DNA from: Bacteroidales bacterium
GTDB taxonomy: Bacteria; Bacteroidota; Bacteroidia; Bacteroidales; WCHB1-69
Direction: 5' to 3'
DNA: 64,000 bases
NCBI GenBank assembly: GCA_017540505.1
Contig: JAFYAW010000026.1
Coordinates: forward strand, 17,342 to 81,341
The notes beneath the pieces are model-generated. The model searched no databases. It saw only the letters and a program-made list of their open reading frames with translations, and was not told where the DNA came from. The translations under genes and the position numbers were made by a program. The stretch's first letter is position 1; each line of letters starts with the position of its first letter. Below are positions 37,030 through 47,329 of the stretch, one piece after another.

Positions 37030-37069
37030 TTCTTAACTTCTTAATTTCTTAATATCTTAATATCTTAAT
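37030..37069. repeat. Octamer tandem array (TTCTTAAT-like)
   Basis: Five 8-mers run TTCTTAAC, TTCTTAAT, TTCTTAAT, ATCTTAAT, ATCTTAAT, ahead of the terminator of the giant adhesin gene. Confidence 0.75.
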
Positions 37070-37090
37070 AAATAAAATCTTCTCCCTATC

Positions 37091-37125
37091 AAAAAAAGGA
37101 GCCGACACCTTCCGGCATCGGCTCC
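37091..37125 (-). terminator. Terminator of the giant adhesin gene
   Basis: The minus strand has GGAGCCGA paired with TCGGCTCC, extended by wobble pairs to a GGAA loop, then seven T. Confidence 0.88.
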
Positions 37126-37156
37126 CTTTGTGTTCAATCCTGTTCCTGTGTGTTGC

Positions 37157-40100
37157 TTATTTCTTCACTAACCGCTTCGTCACAATGCCCTTTTCGGTTT
37201 CAATGCGGATGAAATAGATACCATCGGCAAACGGTGTCATGTCGAGGCGGGTATGGTTGCCATTCACCTCCACCCTCTTCAACAGTTTGCCATACACATC
37301 ATAGACATCCACGTTTTGAATGTCGAATTGTGAGTTGTGAATAGTGACTTGGCCGTTGGTAGGGTTGGGATACAAGGAAATGAATCTTGCAAAGCCGGAA
37401 ACACCTAACGTATCATCGTTGAGGGTGCGGAAATGGATGGTGTCGGAGGGATCACTCTCCCATTGTCCGTAGCAGAGGGCCTTCACACGCACGATATATT
37501 CGGTGTTTGTCTCCAGATCATTCAGATTAATGGAGGTATAATCCGTGCCGATGCCGGAAATGATGGGGTTCGGCTCTTCCGCCGGCCAGATCTCGAGATA
37601 CCAGTAGTTCTCGTCGCCGCCGGGTGTCCAGCTGAAAGTGGCGGTAGTGTATCCGATATTGCTGACGGTCAGATTGGAGGGATTCATACAGTCGATCACA
37701 TCGGTGTTGGTGACCAGAACATTATCGATGCCGCACTGCGACTGTCCAGGATAATTTGTGCTGAAACGGAAAGCGATGTAACCATGCGCCGGAACATTTT
37801 GGAAGGTGTAGAATTTTACCGTATCGAAGGCACCGCTGATGTCATGCACATTGGTGACGGTCTTCAACGGCACGAAGGTGGTATAGTCCATGTTGTCCGT
37901 CATGTAGCCTACCGTCAACATGGCGGTGCTGTCCACATTGTACATACGCTTCCAGAAGGTGATGTTGAGACGGTTCAGGGAATCCGTGAACTCAGGCAGG
38001 ACAACGTATGAATTTGCTCCGTTGGAACGGGCCGTCATCATCAAGGCATTCGGATAGGTGAAGTTGAAGTTCTGGTTTACGATATGTGGCAAGTTGATGT
38101 TGCTGCCTTCCTTGTAAGCAAACCAACAACCGGGAACGGTGCCGTCGCTATTCAGGCTGGTTCCCTGATAGGAGTCGAAGTTCTCGCTATAGGGCAGCGG
38201 TTTGGCCGATGAGCAGGCGGTGCGCACGGTGATGGGCGCAATCCAGAAGCTCTGGTCGTCAGCCGAGCAATAAGTTCTCAGGTAGAAATCGTAGTCCACG
38301 CCTTCCGCCAAGCCGGTGATGGTGAAGGGCACGGTGTCCGCAATGATGAGATTGGGAGCCATATCCAGGTCGAAGCCGCTCGGTCCGTAGGCTATCTGCC
38401 AGTGGTCCTGTGTGCTTACGGTATCAAACCATGACAGTGTGATACTGCCTTCTGTTTGTCCGATAGATTCGATGAATACCGGCTCAATACAGGTGGGAAT
38501 GCGTACCAGGGAGAGGGCGTCGATGAAACAAGAGAAGTAGTTGCTGCTGCCAGAGGAGGTGTTCACCATCTTGAAGGCGATATATTTGCCAGTGCCGGTA
38601 TAGTTGTTGAACGGGACGGTGATTTCATTCCATCCGTTTCCGTTCATCGTTACGGTCTGCACAAGGGTGAAGGTGCTCGTGTCTTCTGGGTTGGTCATCA
38701 CACCTACTTGGAAAGAGCCTGTGTTGCTGCTGCCCTTGATCTTGAAAATAACCTGCAGACTGTCTATAGAGAGGTTGTCGCCCACAGGTGGCATGGAACC
38801 GATGCAATATTGGCCACCAGTCGTGTAGAAATACAAGGATGCATTGCCATCGGCATGGGTGAACGTGCTGAGGTACGGGTACCAGTTGATGTGGTTGTTC
38901 TCTCGCGAGCTGTTGGTCATCTTGTCCCAACAGGTGGGATAGGTGTTCACGTAGTTGTAGTTGCTTCCGGTGCCGTAACTGTCAAAGCTCTCGTAGTAGG
39001 GTACGGAGTCAATGGAGACGCAACGGGTGCGGAAGGAGTTCACGGACGACCACTCGCTATACACACTGTCGGCGCAGGCGGAACGCACGTATATGTCATA
39101 GAAAGTGCCGTCGGCAAGGCCTGTGATGGTGACGGGATTGTCCGTTGTGGTGACGTATGTGCTGGAGCCCGGCGCATCGGGATGGAATCCCTGCGGACCA
39201 TAGGCAACCTGCCAGCTGGTTTCCAAACGGCCCGGTGTCCAGCCCATTTGCACAGAGTGGAGCTGGATATTGGAGATGGAGGGGTTCACAGGCTTCACGC
39301 ATACGGGCGCATTGTCCACTAACAGGTTGTCGATATAGAGGTCGTAGCCGGGAGATCCCTTGGAGCGGAATGTGATGTAGTGGCCAGTGCCAACATACGA
39401 GGTCAACGGAACGGTGAACTCGTTCCAGACCGTGGAACGGGCGTGGACAGACTCCACTAACGTGAAGGTGCTCGTATCCATCGGGTTGGTCATCACACCG
39501 ACATCCACGAAGCCGTCCGCCGTATTGAATTTTCCGAGGAAGGAGAGCTGCAGGTAGGCGATGGTGTCGGTGATTTCTGGCAGGGACAGGTAAACATATT
39601 TGTCAAACGTGCGGCTGATGGCCATGGCCCCCGGCCAGCTGTAGTAGTATTGCAGGCTCAGGTCGGACAGATGCGTGTTGGCGTTGCCGGTCTTGGTCCA
39701 GCAGTTCGGGAATACAGAATGGTTGTAGGTGGGACGTGTGCCATAGCTGTCGAAATCCTCATAGTAGGGAATGGACGTTACAGGCTGGCAACTGACACGG
39801 AGAAGGACCGGCATTGACCAGTCGGAGGGATCGCCGTTCGGGCAGATGTTCCGAACATAGAATTCGTAGTGTATAATATCGTCCAAACCAGGAATATGGG
39901 CGATGTTGGTGTCGATAATATGCGGGACGGAATCCTCGGGGGTGAAACCGACAGGACCATACACATATTCCCATTCCTGAACCATCGGAGTCACCGGCCA
40001 TGACACCTCGCACCAGTCGGAGCCGATGTTGGTGACGGCAACATTTTGCGGAGCGGAACAGACAGAAGTGTTGATGCAGAAATCGTCAATATAGGCATAG

Positions 40101-43100
40101 CTGGAGTTTGTACCGTTTGAAACGAACGGTTTCTTGATAGCAAGGTATCGTCCTCCAGGCAGATTATAGTCGGAAAGGTACAACACCACATCGCTCCAAC
40201 TATTCGATGTGTTATAAACGGGCCGAATGGTGTCAAGGGGCACAAAGGCATTCAGATCCTGCGGATTGTCGGTGATACCGAAAATAATGTAATAACTGGT
40301 GTAGTAGTTGTCCCTCATTTTGAAAGACACCTTTAAATCACTCATGTTGAGAGAAGTATCCAATGGTGGTGGACATACTATACTATAGTTGTTGGTGTTC
40401 ACGGTCATATACAAGCCGCCCACACCGGAATAGGACGAGGTGGCAATATAGGGCTTTGTGGTCAGGTTCACGGTGTTGTTTCGGATCCAACAGGTGGGGA
40501 AGGCATTGGTGGTGCCTGTTCCATACGTGTCAAAGTTCTCCAGATAGGGCAATTGGGTAAGAGGATCGCAATAGGTGGTAAAGGTTCCCCCGTCGGTGTA
40601 TTCGCTTTCATCGGTGGCGGAGCATACCGCACACACTTTATAGAAGTATGTGGAGGAACTGGTCAATCCCGTAAGGAGACAGAACGTGTCGCTTACGGTG
40701 ACGTATGACCACACCAGATCGTTTTGCTCCTTGTAGGCCACTTTCCATTGTTGCTCGGTCCCCCCCCGATTCCAGCTTACTTTGCACCATGTGTTACCCA
40801 TATCGGCAACTTTCACGGCCAACGGTTTGTAGCAAGTTGGAATACGCTCAATCAAAATGTCATCCAAATACATCATGGAAAAAGCATAGGGTCCGGGCAC
40901 GAAGGCGATGTATTGGTCACCACCCGTATATCCGTTGAAGCGGGTGATGTGATACTGCCATTCCCCGTAATGCGGCCAGGCAAAGGTGTCCCAAGGTGTG
41001 AACGTGTCAAAATCGTTCGGGTCGGACATGGTTCCGATCATGGCATTGTAATTAGTACCATTCGGCATCAAATGGTAGAAAGAAACTTGCAGGTCGGAGA
41101 TGCTGAGCGTAGTGTCCAGTTCCGGCAGCACGGCCCATCCAATATTGCTGTCGTTGCTGGACCGGCGAATATACAATGATTTGGAACCCGAATGATGGTA
41201 GTTTGTTTTCACAACAGGAATGTAGCTTGCCGTCGTTCCCGTATTGTTCACTGTCCAGCAGTTGGGGTCGCTATCGGTGACATCGCTGTCGAAATTGTGG
41301 TTGTAGGGCAGATTGGTGATAAGACCGCAGGGGGTTGTGAAGGTAACGGCGGGACTGACACGGCTGGTGCCGGAACTACAGGTGGTGCGCACTTGGGCAG
41401 TATATTGTGTATTGAAAACCAAGCCTGTGAGGGTGTATGTGCTGTCTATGATGTTGGAAATAATGGTCCAGTCGTTGTCAAAATTGGATTTGTACATCAG
41501 GTCGCAGGAGGTCATGAAAGCATCGTTGTGCCATTGCAGCGTGGCAGACTGGTCTGTTATGCCCGTGGCAGTAAGCTGTGTCGGGGTAGTACAAGGTGTA
41601 GAATAGTAGATGTCCAAGTCATCAATACGGTAGTTTCCGGAGGCTTGGGCATGACGGATGCGGAAAACGATATACTTGTTGGATCCTGTATTCGTCACAT
41701 TGGCAAAATCAACCTCTTGAAGATAGTACGTGTTGTTTGCTGCCAAATGCAGGGTTGACACCAATTCAAAGTTGGTAGTATCCATGGGATTGTCGGAAAT
41801 GCCGATTTCCAAAACGCCCGAGTAACTTTCTGATGCACTGCGTGCCAAATAGAAGCTCATGGTCAGGTCCTGAATGGGTGCTCCGATGGCAGGTGTGGAA
41901 ACCCATACGTAGTTGCAGGGTATGTTCAAGGATTTTGATCCGGCATGGGCTTGCGAGACGGTGGAGTTGATACCGGGTGCAGTGTAAAGTTTGGACGTGA
42001 CCGCCCAACAGTCTAATGGATTCTCGCCTTCAAAGTCGTTGCTGTAGGGAACAAAAACAGGATTAAAACAACGGGTTTTGAATTTTTCGGCAAAGGAGTA
42101 TGTGCTGCTACCGCCTCCTGAACAATGCGATTTTACCTTGAACTCATATTTTGTGTTGTCAACAAGGCCATTAACCGTGTAAAACGTGTCGGTGATGCCC
42201 GGCACTTCCGTCCACACGTAATCATCCACCGACTTGTAAGCCAGTGTATAGGAGGTGGAATAGGCATCCCAGGGAGACCAGCACACTTTGAGGGAATTGG
42301 GAGATCCGCCCACGAGCTGGATGTTTTCAGGATGACGACAAGTGATGGAACTTGGAAAAACTTCTACATTGTCAATATTGAAAGAGTTGGTTTTTGACAC
42401 TATTTTCGGGCTCATCAGCGTAAGATGACCGTTGATGGAGATACCTGTCAAAGGCAACTCATAGAAGAACCCGCCCTTAAACAGCAGAACAGTATCGTAT
42501 GGAGTGAAACTGCTCATGATGCTGGCTTGGTCGGAGATGTTGGTCACAACGCCGACGATAAGGTAAGCCGTGTCCAAGGATGTCCTGGCGAAAAAGCGCA
42601 CGGTCAAGGTACTGAGGGGAGCATCCAACATCGGAATCACGGCGTAGTTGTCGCCTTGTCCCGTCTGTCCGATGGGTTTGCTTTGGAAACCAATGCAACG
42701 GTAAAGGGATTTGCAGTTGGAGCTGCCTGATGTGCTCACGTATGGGTATCCATAGTTTGTGCCTCCTGAGTTGGCCTTGTTCCAGCAATCGGGGACGACA
42801 AATCCCGAATTGGCTGCCGTGTAAAAATCATCGAAGTTCTCCATGTAAGGCACACTCGACACTTGGCAGGTGGTCGAGAAGGTGAAGGTTTTGGAGATGC
42901 TGTTGTCGGCAGTGCCGCATTCAGAACGGACTATGACATCGAAAGAATAGTTTTCCAGAACCGTCAGACCGTAGATGGTGAAAGTCGTATCCAGAATGCC
43001 GGTCACTGTATTCCAGCTGCCCTCCGAGGATTGCTTGTACTGGGCGGTAAACGGGGCGGTGCCTTGGAAGGCGTGCCAGCCTATTGTGACATAGTCCGAG

Positions 43101-44599
43101 CCCACCTCCGCAATAGTGAGGTTAGACGGGTGCATACAGGTCACTGGTAAGAATTTGAAATCATCAATGAAAATGGTGGCATTCAAAGCCCGGAAGGCGA
43201 TATAGTCGCTCAACCCGGTGTATTGTGACAGCTCATAGTAGAAATCCTCGAAAACACCGGTTGCCGAAGGTGTGATGGTGTCAATGGGGACAAAGGAATA
43301 GTAGTCGTCAGGGTCGGTTACGTAGCCTACTACCAACTGGGCGGAGGCATTGCCGGAAGTCTTGTAGGCTTTGAAACACATCACGATGTCGCTGAGCTGC
43401 AAATCCTGAGTGTTGATTTTCGGGGCCACCGCATAGTTCTGTTCTGACGAACTGGCATAAAGCCTCAACGAATAGGATGTGGCAGCGGTAGGCGGTTGGA
43501 TGCAGGGCAGATTGGCACTGCCCAAAAAGCTGGTATGCCCGCGCCAGCAGTTGGGTAAGACATTGTCGCCGTAGCCATAGTCGTCAAAATTCTCCGTATA
43601 GGGCAGTGTGGAGACGAAGCACGGGTCGGCTGTCGTGCTACCGCAGCCGCTGGCAGATGCAGGGGATGTGCACGAGGTATAGACGGCTTTGACCGTGTAG
43701 CAGTATTGGGTCAGGGCGGTCATGCTGGTGTCCTCATCATCATAATAGGGAGTCTCCACTAACTGGGTGTTCACCTGTGTGCCATTGCGATAGACATTGA
43801 AGCCCGTAAGGCCGTTATCGGTGAAGTATCCGAAAATACGCATGGGCATACCCATCTGCTCGTGAGAGGCGTCGTCCGTCCAGGGGCCCCAGGTGCCGTC
43901 CGTGGAATTGAACGTAAGGGCGTCGCCAGTGGTCACGTGATTGGCATCCACCAAAGGGATTCCATACACCTCGTTGGTGGTAACCCCGACAAAGGACACC
44001 GACACCCAGTAGTGACCGGCCGGCAGGGTGGTGTTCACATTGGCTTTCACCTGGAAGATGGGCCGGATGGTGTCCAGATGATGGTTCGTATAGTAAATGA
44101 TGTCTTCCGTGCGGTAGGCACCTGTCCAATCACAGGAGATCGGGGCCTGCTGCGTGGAGGTCCATACCGGCGTCGTCTGGTTGTTGACAGGCAGCTGGTT
44201 GTAGAACTTCACCAGCACATACGCGATGGGCGAACTGGTGATGGATGCGTTTTCCACGTAGGCGAAAAAGTCGATGGAGGTGATTTGGGCATCCTGCGTC
44301 AGCGTGAAGTCGTCGGCGATGGCGAATCCCGGCGACGTGGCGTTTTTACCCAATGAGGATTGCCCGGCATACAGGCTGCTCACATCCGCACCCTGATAAC
44401 CTTCCCCAGGCAGGTTGATGAAGTTGGTGTTGTTATATAACAACAGTCGGGTAGAAGAGCCCGGATAATTCCATGTGATATGCGTGGAATGGTCGCTGGT
44501 GCCTGTGACCGTTACGTTAGTTGGAACATCGCAGTTTTGGGCTTTTAAGCCAAAACAAACTGAGAACAAGAGAGTTAGAATTACAAGATGCTTTTTCAT
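37157..44599 (-). CDS. Giant T9SS surface protein with repeated cleaved-adhesin (choice-of-anchor J) and Fn3 modules (2,480 aa)
   Basis: The signal peptide (1-20, ending 'GLKAQ') is followed by an N-terminal Fn3/sandwich domain. Eight modules come next, each opening with a variant of 'LPYxENFDxYG...P.CW' (Cleaved_Adhesin/choice-of-anchor J, as in Porphyromonas gingipains HagA). Each alternates with a fibronectin type III domain ('C..P.NL.V..IG....TI.W'). The C-terminus is a Por-type sorting tail ('ISLYPNPTNGQVTIHNSQ' to 'VTKRLVKK'), so export and anchoring by the type IX system is expected. Function is probably adhesion to host glycoproteins or other cells. A G8 homopolymer lies in frame at 40760-40767. 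The promoter box TATCTTTG is at 44642-44649. Confidence 0.93.
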   Translation of the reverse strand: MKKHLVILTLLFSVCFGLKAQNCDVPTNVTVTGTSDHSTHITWNYPGSSTRLLLYNNTNFINLPGEGYQGADVSSLYAGQSSLGKNATSPGFAIADDFTLTQDAQITSIDFFAYVENASITSSPIAYVLVKFYNQLPVNNQTTPVWTSTQQAPISCDWTGAYRTEDIIYYTNHHLDTIRPIFQVKANVNTTLPAGHYWVSVSFVGVTTNEVYGIPLVDANHVTTGDALTFNSTDGTWGPWTDDASHEQMGMPMRIFGYFTDNGLTGFNVYRNGTQVNTQLVETPYYDDEDTSMTALTQYCYTVKAVYTSCTSPASASGCGSTTADPCFVSTLPYTENFDDYGYGDNVLPNCWRGHTSFLGSANLPCIQPPTAATSYSLRLYASSSEQNYAVAPKINTQDLQLSDIVMCFKAYKTSGNASAQLVVGYVTDPDDYYSFVPIDTITPSATGVFEDFYYELSQYTGLSDYIAFRALNATIFIDDFKFLPVTCMHPSNLTIAEVGSDYVTIGWHAFQGTAPFTAQYKQSSEGSWNTVTGILDTTFTIYGLTVLENYSFDVIVRSECGTADNSISKTFTFSTTCQVSSVPYMENFDDFYTAANSGFVVPDCWNKANSGGTNYGYPYVSTSGSSNCKSLYRCIGFQSKPIGQTGQGDNYAVIPMLDAPLSTLTVRFFARTSLDTAYLIVGVVTNISDQASIMSSFTPYDTVLLFKGGFFYELPLTGISINGHLTLMSPKIVSKTNSFNIDNVEVFPSSITCRHPENIQLVGGSPNSLKVCWSPWDAYSTSYTLAYKSVDDYVWTEVPGITDTFYTVNGLVDNTKYEFKVKSHCSGGGSSTYSFAEKFKTRCFNPVFVPYSNDFEGENPLDCWAVTSKLYTAPGINSTVSQAHAGSKSLNIPCNYVWVSTPAIGAPIQDLTMSFYLARSASESYSGVLEIGISDNPMDTTNFELVSTLHLAANNTYYLQEVDFANVTNTGSNKYIVFRIRHAQASGNYRIDDLDIYYSTPCTTPTQLTATGITDQSATLQWHNDAFMTSCDLMYKSNFDNDWTIISNIIDSTYTLTGLVFNTQYTAQVRTTCSSGTSRVSPAVTFTTPCGLITNLPYNHNFDSDVTDSDPNCWTVNNTGTTASYIPVVKTNYHHSGSKSLYIRRSSNDSNIGWAVLPELDTTLSISDLQVSFYHLMPNGTNYNAMIGTMSDPNDFDTFTPWDTFAWPHYGEWQYHITRFNGYTGGDQYIAFVPGPYAFSMMYLDDILIERIPTCYKPLAVKVADMGNTWCKVSWNRGGTEQQWKVAYKEQNDLVWSYVTVSDTFCLLTGLTSSSTYFYKVCAVCSATDESEYTDGGTFTTYCDPLTQLPYLENFDTYGTGTTNAFPTCWIRNNTVNLTTKPYIATSSYSGVGGLYMTVNTNNYSIVCPPPLDTSLNMSDLKVSFKMRDNYYTSYYIIFGITDNPQDLNAFVPLDTIRPVYNTSNSWSDVVLYLSDYNLPGGRYLAIKKPFVSNGTNSSYAYIDDFCINTSVCSAPQNVAVTNIGSDWCEVSWPVTPMVQEWEYVYGPVGFTPEDSVPHIIDTNIAHIPGLDDIIHYEFYVRNICPNGDPSDWSMPVLLRVSCQPVTSIPYYEDFDSYGTRPTYNHSVFPNCWTKTGNANTHLSDLSLQYYYSWPGAMAISRTFDKYVYLSLPEITDTIAYLQLSFLGKFNTADGFVDVGVMTNPMDTSTFTLVESVHARSTVWNEFTVPLTSYVGTGHYITFRSKGSPGYDLYIDNLLVDNAPVCVKPVNPSISNIQLHSVQMGWTPGRLETSWQVAYGPQGFHPDAPGSSTYVTTTDNPVTITGLADGTFYDIYVRSACADSVYSEWSSVNSFRTRCVSIDSVPYYESFDSYGTGSNYNYVNTYPTCWDKMTNSSRENNHINWYPYLSTFTHADGNASLYFYTTGGQYCIGSMPPVGDNLSIDSLQVIFKIKGSSNTGSFQVGVMTNPEDTSTFTLVQTVTMNGNGWNEITVPFNNYTGTGKYIAFKMVNTSSGSSNYFSCFIDALSLVRIPTCIEPVFIESIGQTEGSITLSWFDTVSTQDHWQIAYGPSGFDLDMAPNLIIADTVPFTITGLAEGVDYDFYLRTYCSADDQSFWIAPITVRTACSSAKPLPYSENFDSYQGTSLNSDGTVPGCWFAYKEGSNINLPHIVNQNFNFTYPNALMMTARSNGANSYVVLPEFTDSLNRLNITFWKRMYNVDSTAMLTVGYMTDNMDYTTFVPLKTVTNVHDISGAFDTVKFYTFQNVPAHGYIAFRFSTNYPGQSQCGIDNVLVTNTDVIDCMNPSNLTVSNIGYTTATFSWTPGGDENYWYLEIWPAEEPNPIISGIGTDYTSINLNDLETNTEYIVRVKALCYGQWESDPSDTIHFRTLNDDTLGVSGFARFISLYPNPTNGQVTIHNSQFDIQNVDVYDVYGKLLKRVEVNGNHTRLDMTPFADGIYFIRIETEKGIVTKRLVKK
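40760..40767. repeat. C8/G8 homopolymer inside the giant adhesin gene
   Basis: Eight consecutive C on the plus strand (G on the coding strand, encoding part of 'NRGGTEQQW') form a possible slippage site. The frame is open at the length seen here. Confidence 0.8.
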
Positions 44600-44641
44600 A
44601 ATAAGAAAGATTTAGGTTTTTCAACATTGAAAAGACGCGGG

Positions 44642-44649
44642 CAAAGATA
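44642..44649 (-). promoter_or_regulatory. -7 box (TATCTTTG) of the giant adhesin gene
   Basis: TATCTTTG on the minus strand has a TTG 21 bases upstream, and the leader is about 40 nt. Confidence 0.55.
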
Positions 44650-44679
44650 CAAGAAAATCAATTCTCGCGACAACGAATT

Positions 44680-45702
44680 TTAAAATTTTGGTTTATATCC
44701 TGATTGGGTTAAAATGTTCTGTGACTTGGTGTTCGCCATTAGCTCGGCAAGGGTGGTTTCCGGATGGTTCTGCATGTAGCTCTGCACGATGCGCCAACCC
44801 ATGTAGCAGCCCATCCTGCCTGGTGAGTCATTGCCGAAGTCGCGGGTGAACGGGGTCTCGTCAATCAGCCGGCGGATGACATCCTCATCCTTAGAGTAAA
44901 GCATGTTTTTCTCTATCAGATACTGCCATACGGCGGCCTCATGCTTTTTCGCCCATTGGTAATGCTCTTCACTGTATTTGATGATGTCTTTCTCCGCTTT
45001 TTCCGGGAAGATGGTTTGGGTGAAAAAGAGTTTTTTGCCGGCCTCGATCATGTTGTCCAACGCGGAAACGGGCGTTTTGTCGGGCAGATGACGGTAGCAT
45101 ATTCCCTGTGAGAAGCAGTCGGTGGCCATGTATTTCCGGTCGCATCGGGCAGCGATGAACTTCGGCATCCCGGCCAATGCGTAATATTTGCAGTCCTTGC
45201 CTAAATACATGTCTAAGCAGATAAACAGGTTGTCCTCATAGCCGAACACAGCTGGGGTGGAAAAATCCATACCGGGAATCAACGTATAGACATTGGGAAT
45301 GACGGCATCGGGAAAGTGCTTGAGGTACTGTTTGAAAGCGGCGGTAAGCTCGCGGTTGAGGTCGTCGGTGTTGGGGTACTGCTTCTGCACCTCCTTGTAC
45401 AAATCCCGGATAGTGGGGTCGGAAAGATAACCTTTCAGGGCGGCTATCATCTGAGGGTTCTTCCAGCATCCGTTGGAGACGAGGTTGTCGGGATATTGAC
45501 CGTAAAGCGATTCCATCCCTTCGGCCAATTTGTTGGCATCCAATTCGAAAAGCGCCTGCTCATACCGCTTGATGCTAACTTTCACCTCCTTGACCTTCGT
45601 TTCCTGCGTTTTGGTGAGCGTGGGCGTGGCTACTTTTTCTTTTTTATGACAGGCTGAACATAAAATCAGCAAAACAGACAATACAAAACAGACTTTTCTC
45701 AT
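44680..45702 (-). CDS. gldB: GldB-family lipoprotein
   Basis: The 340-residue protein has a lipoprotein signal (lipobox LCSAC). The body matches GldB: 'RYEQALFELDANKL', 'YPDNLVSNGCWKNP', 'LFICLDMYLGKDC', 'IKYSEEHYQWAKKHEAAVWQYLIE', 'SPGRMGCYMGWRIVQSYM', ending 'SGYKPKF'. GldB is needed for gliding and linked to type IX secretion in Bacteroidetes; in non-gliding Bacteroidales it is often retained. I use ATG 45702; the frame opens at 45741. Confidence 0.88.
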   Translation of the reverse strand: MRKVCFVLSVLLILCSACHKKEKVATPTLTKTQETKVKEVKVSIKRYEQALFELDANKLAEGMESLYGQYPDNLVSNGCWKNPQMIAALKGYLSDPTIRDLYKEVQKQYPNTDDLNRELTAAFKQYLKHFPDAVIPNVYTLIPGMDFSTPAVFGYEDNLFICLDMYLGKDCKYYALAGMPKFIAARCDRKYMATDCFSQGICYRHLPDKTPVSALDNMIEAGKKLFFTQTIFPEKAEKDIIKYSEEHYQWAKKHEAAVWQYLIEKNMLYSKDEDVIRRLIDETPFTRDFGNDSPGRMGCYMGWRIVQSYMQNHPETTLAELMANTKSQNILTQSGYKPKF

Positions 45703-45997
45703 ATCAAGCACAATTATATCAAAGGCATAAAATCCAAACAAAGACCAATGGTAGTCGTAGTTTCAAGTGCCATTGTTACATGGTGGCTGTAATTATATGT
45801 GTCATTGGTACTTGACATCTTTCCGACATCCCAATTCCGAACGATTTGATAAAACCTTTTTTTTCTCATTTTTAGTATGCAAAAGAAAGATTTTTTTGTT
45901 TAAAAATCAAGCCTTATGAAGAAATATTATGATGAAAAAAATCATCGTCTTTTAAACCTTGGTCCAAATATTTAATCTTTTTTCTTTTTTTTCAAAG

Positions 45998-47329
45998 ATG
46001 AAAAACATTTTTATATTAAACATTCTTTTACTGGGATTGATACCATTCTCCTTTTTCCAAAATAATTCTACATCAACGACTTCGAATCCGATGCGGTTTT
46101 CTTTGGAAGAGTGTATCCGGTATGCCGAGGAGAACAATTACACGCTACAGACGTATGGTTTGAACATCCAATCTTCGGAAATCAATCTCAAGCAGGCCAA
46201 GGAAAACATCGCGCCGTCGGTTTCAGCCTCTGTCTCCCAAGGCTTGGGAACCAATCATTACCAGAAATCAGTTTCCTGGAACGGCAATTATGGAATCAGT
46301 GCCGGCATGACCCTCTTCAACGGTCTAAGCAATTATAATTCCATCAAACAGAGTAAATTGCAGGTTGAACAATCGCAATTACAGCTGGAGCAGAATAAAA
46401 ACAGCATCAAAGTATCTCTCATCCAGGCTTTTTTGAATATAATGATGAATGAGGATATGCTGGAATATCAGCAAAAGGTGCTGAAAAGCAGCCAGGAACA
46501 AATGGAGCAGGGGGAACAGCAGTTCAGAGTGGGCAAAATTTTAGAGAGCGAATACAAGATGCTCCAGGCCCAACACACCTCCGACCTTTACAACATTGAA
46601 AACACCAAAATCAATATCCAGAATAATTATCTGACGCTGAAAAACCTGTTGGCTATTGATCCCGCTGCGGATATCCGGATTGTGCGTCCGGACAGCGCCA
46701 CCCTCTTCAAGAGTCTGGAGATTCCGGAGTTGCAAGAGCTGCTGACCCGCGCGAAGAACTATCTGCCGGAGCTGAAAATCAAGGAGAACGCCGTCACCGA
46801 TGCAGAGTACGACGTTAAAATCCAGAAATCCAATTTCTATCCCAGTCTGTCGCTCAACGCCGGCATCAGTACAGGATACAACGGTAATAATCTATCCGAA
46901 AATCTGGGTTGGGGTACGCAACTCTGGCATGGTTTGGGTGAAAACATCGGGCTCAACCTCAGCATTCCCATTTACCAACGCAGCATGGTGCGCCATAATG
47001 TGCAGTTGGCCGAACTGCGTGTGCAGCAGGCCGAGTTGAGCCAGAAGGAGACGGAATACCAAATCGGCCGCGAACTGCAGCAGTACTATCTTGATGTGCT
47101 TTCCGCGCAGAACGACTACCGCGTGGCCGAAGCGCAGAAAAATGCCTACGAGGCCAACTACAACGCCTACAGCTTCAAGTTCAAGTACGGATCCGTCACG
47201 GCGGTGGACCTCATCCAGCAGCAGACCAACTATCTGAACCAGCTCAACAAATACATGCAGACCAAGTATGCTTTTGTGCTGGAACGGAAGATTTTGGATG
47301 TGATGATGGGATTGCCGGTGACATTTTAA
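45998..47329 (+). CDS. TolC-family outer-membrane efflux protein
   Basis: The protein of about 443 residues has a signal peptide and two OEP repeats. It opens with 'FSLEECIRYAEENNYTLQTYGLNIQSSEINLKQAKENIAPSV' and has long Q/N-rich helices ('QLEQNKNSIKVSLIQAFLNI'), forming the trans-periplasmic tunnel. It is the first gene of a four-gene MacAB-TolC-type operon; the next gene starts at the base after its stop. I chose ATG 45998 over the longer frame from 45959, because it begins directly at the signal peptide. Confidence 0.93.
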   Translation: MKNIFILNILLLGLIPFSFFQNNSTSTTSNPMRFSLEECIRYAEENNYTLQTYGLNIQSSEINLKQAKENIAPSVSASVSQGLGTNHYQKSVSWNGNYGISAGMTLFNGLSNYNSIKQSKLQVEQSQLQLEQNKNSIKVSLIQAFLNIMMNEDMLEYQQKVLKSSQEQMEQGEQQFRVGKILESEYKMLQAQHTSDLYNIENTKINIQNNYLTLKNLLAIDPAADIRIVRPDSATLFKSLEIPELQELLTRAKNYLPELKIKENAVTDAEYDVKIQKSNFYPSLSLNAGISTGYNGNNLSENLGWGTQLWHGLGENIGLNLSIPIYQRSMVRHNVQLAELRVQQAELSQKETEYQIGRELQQYYLDVLSAQNDYRVAEAQKNAYEANYNAYSFKFKYGSVTAVDLIQQQTNYLNQLNKYMQTKYAFVLERKILDVMMGLPVTF

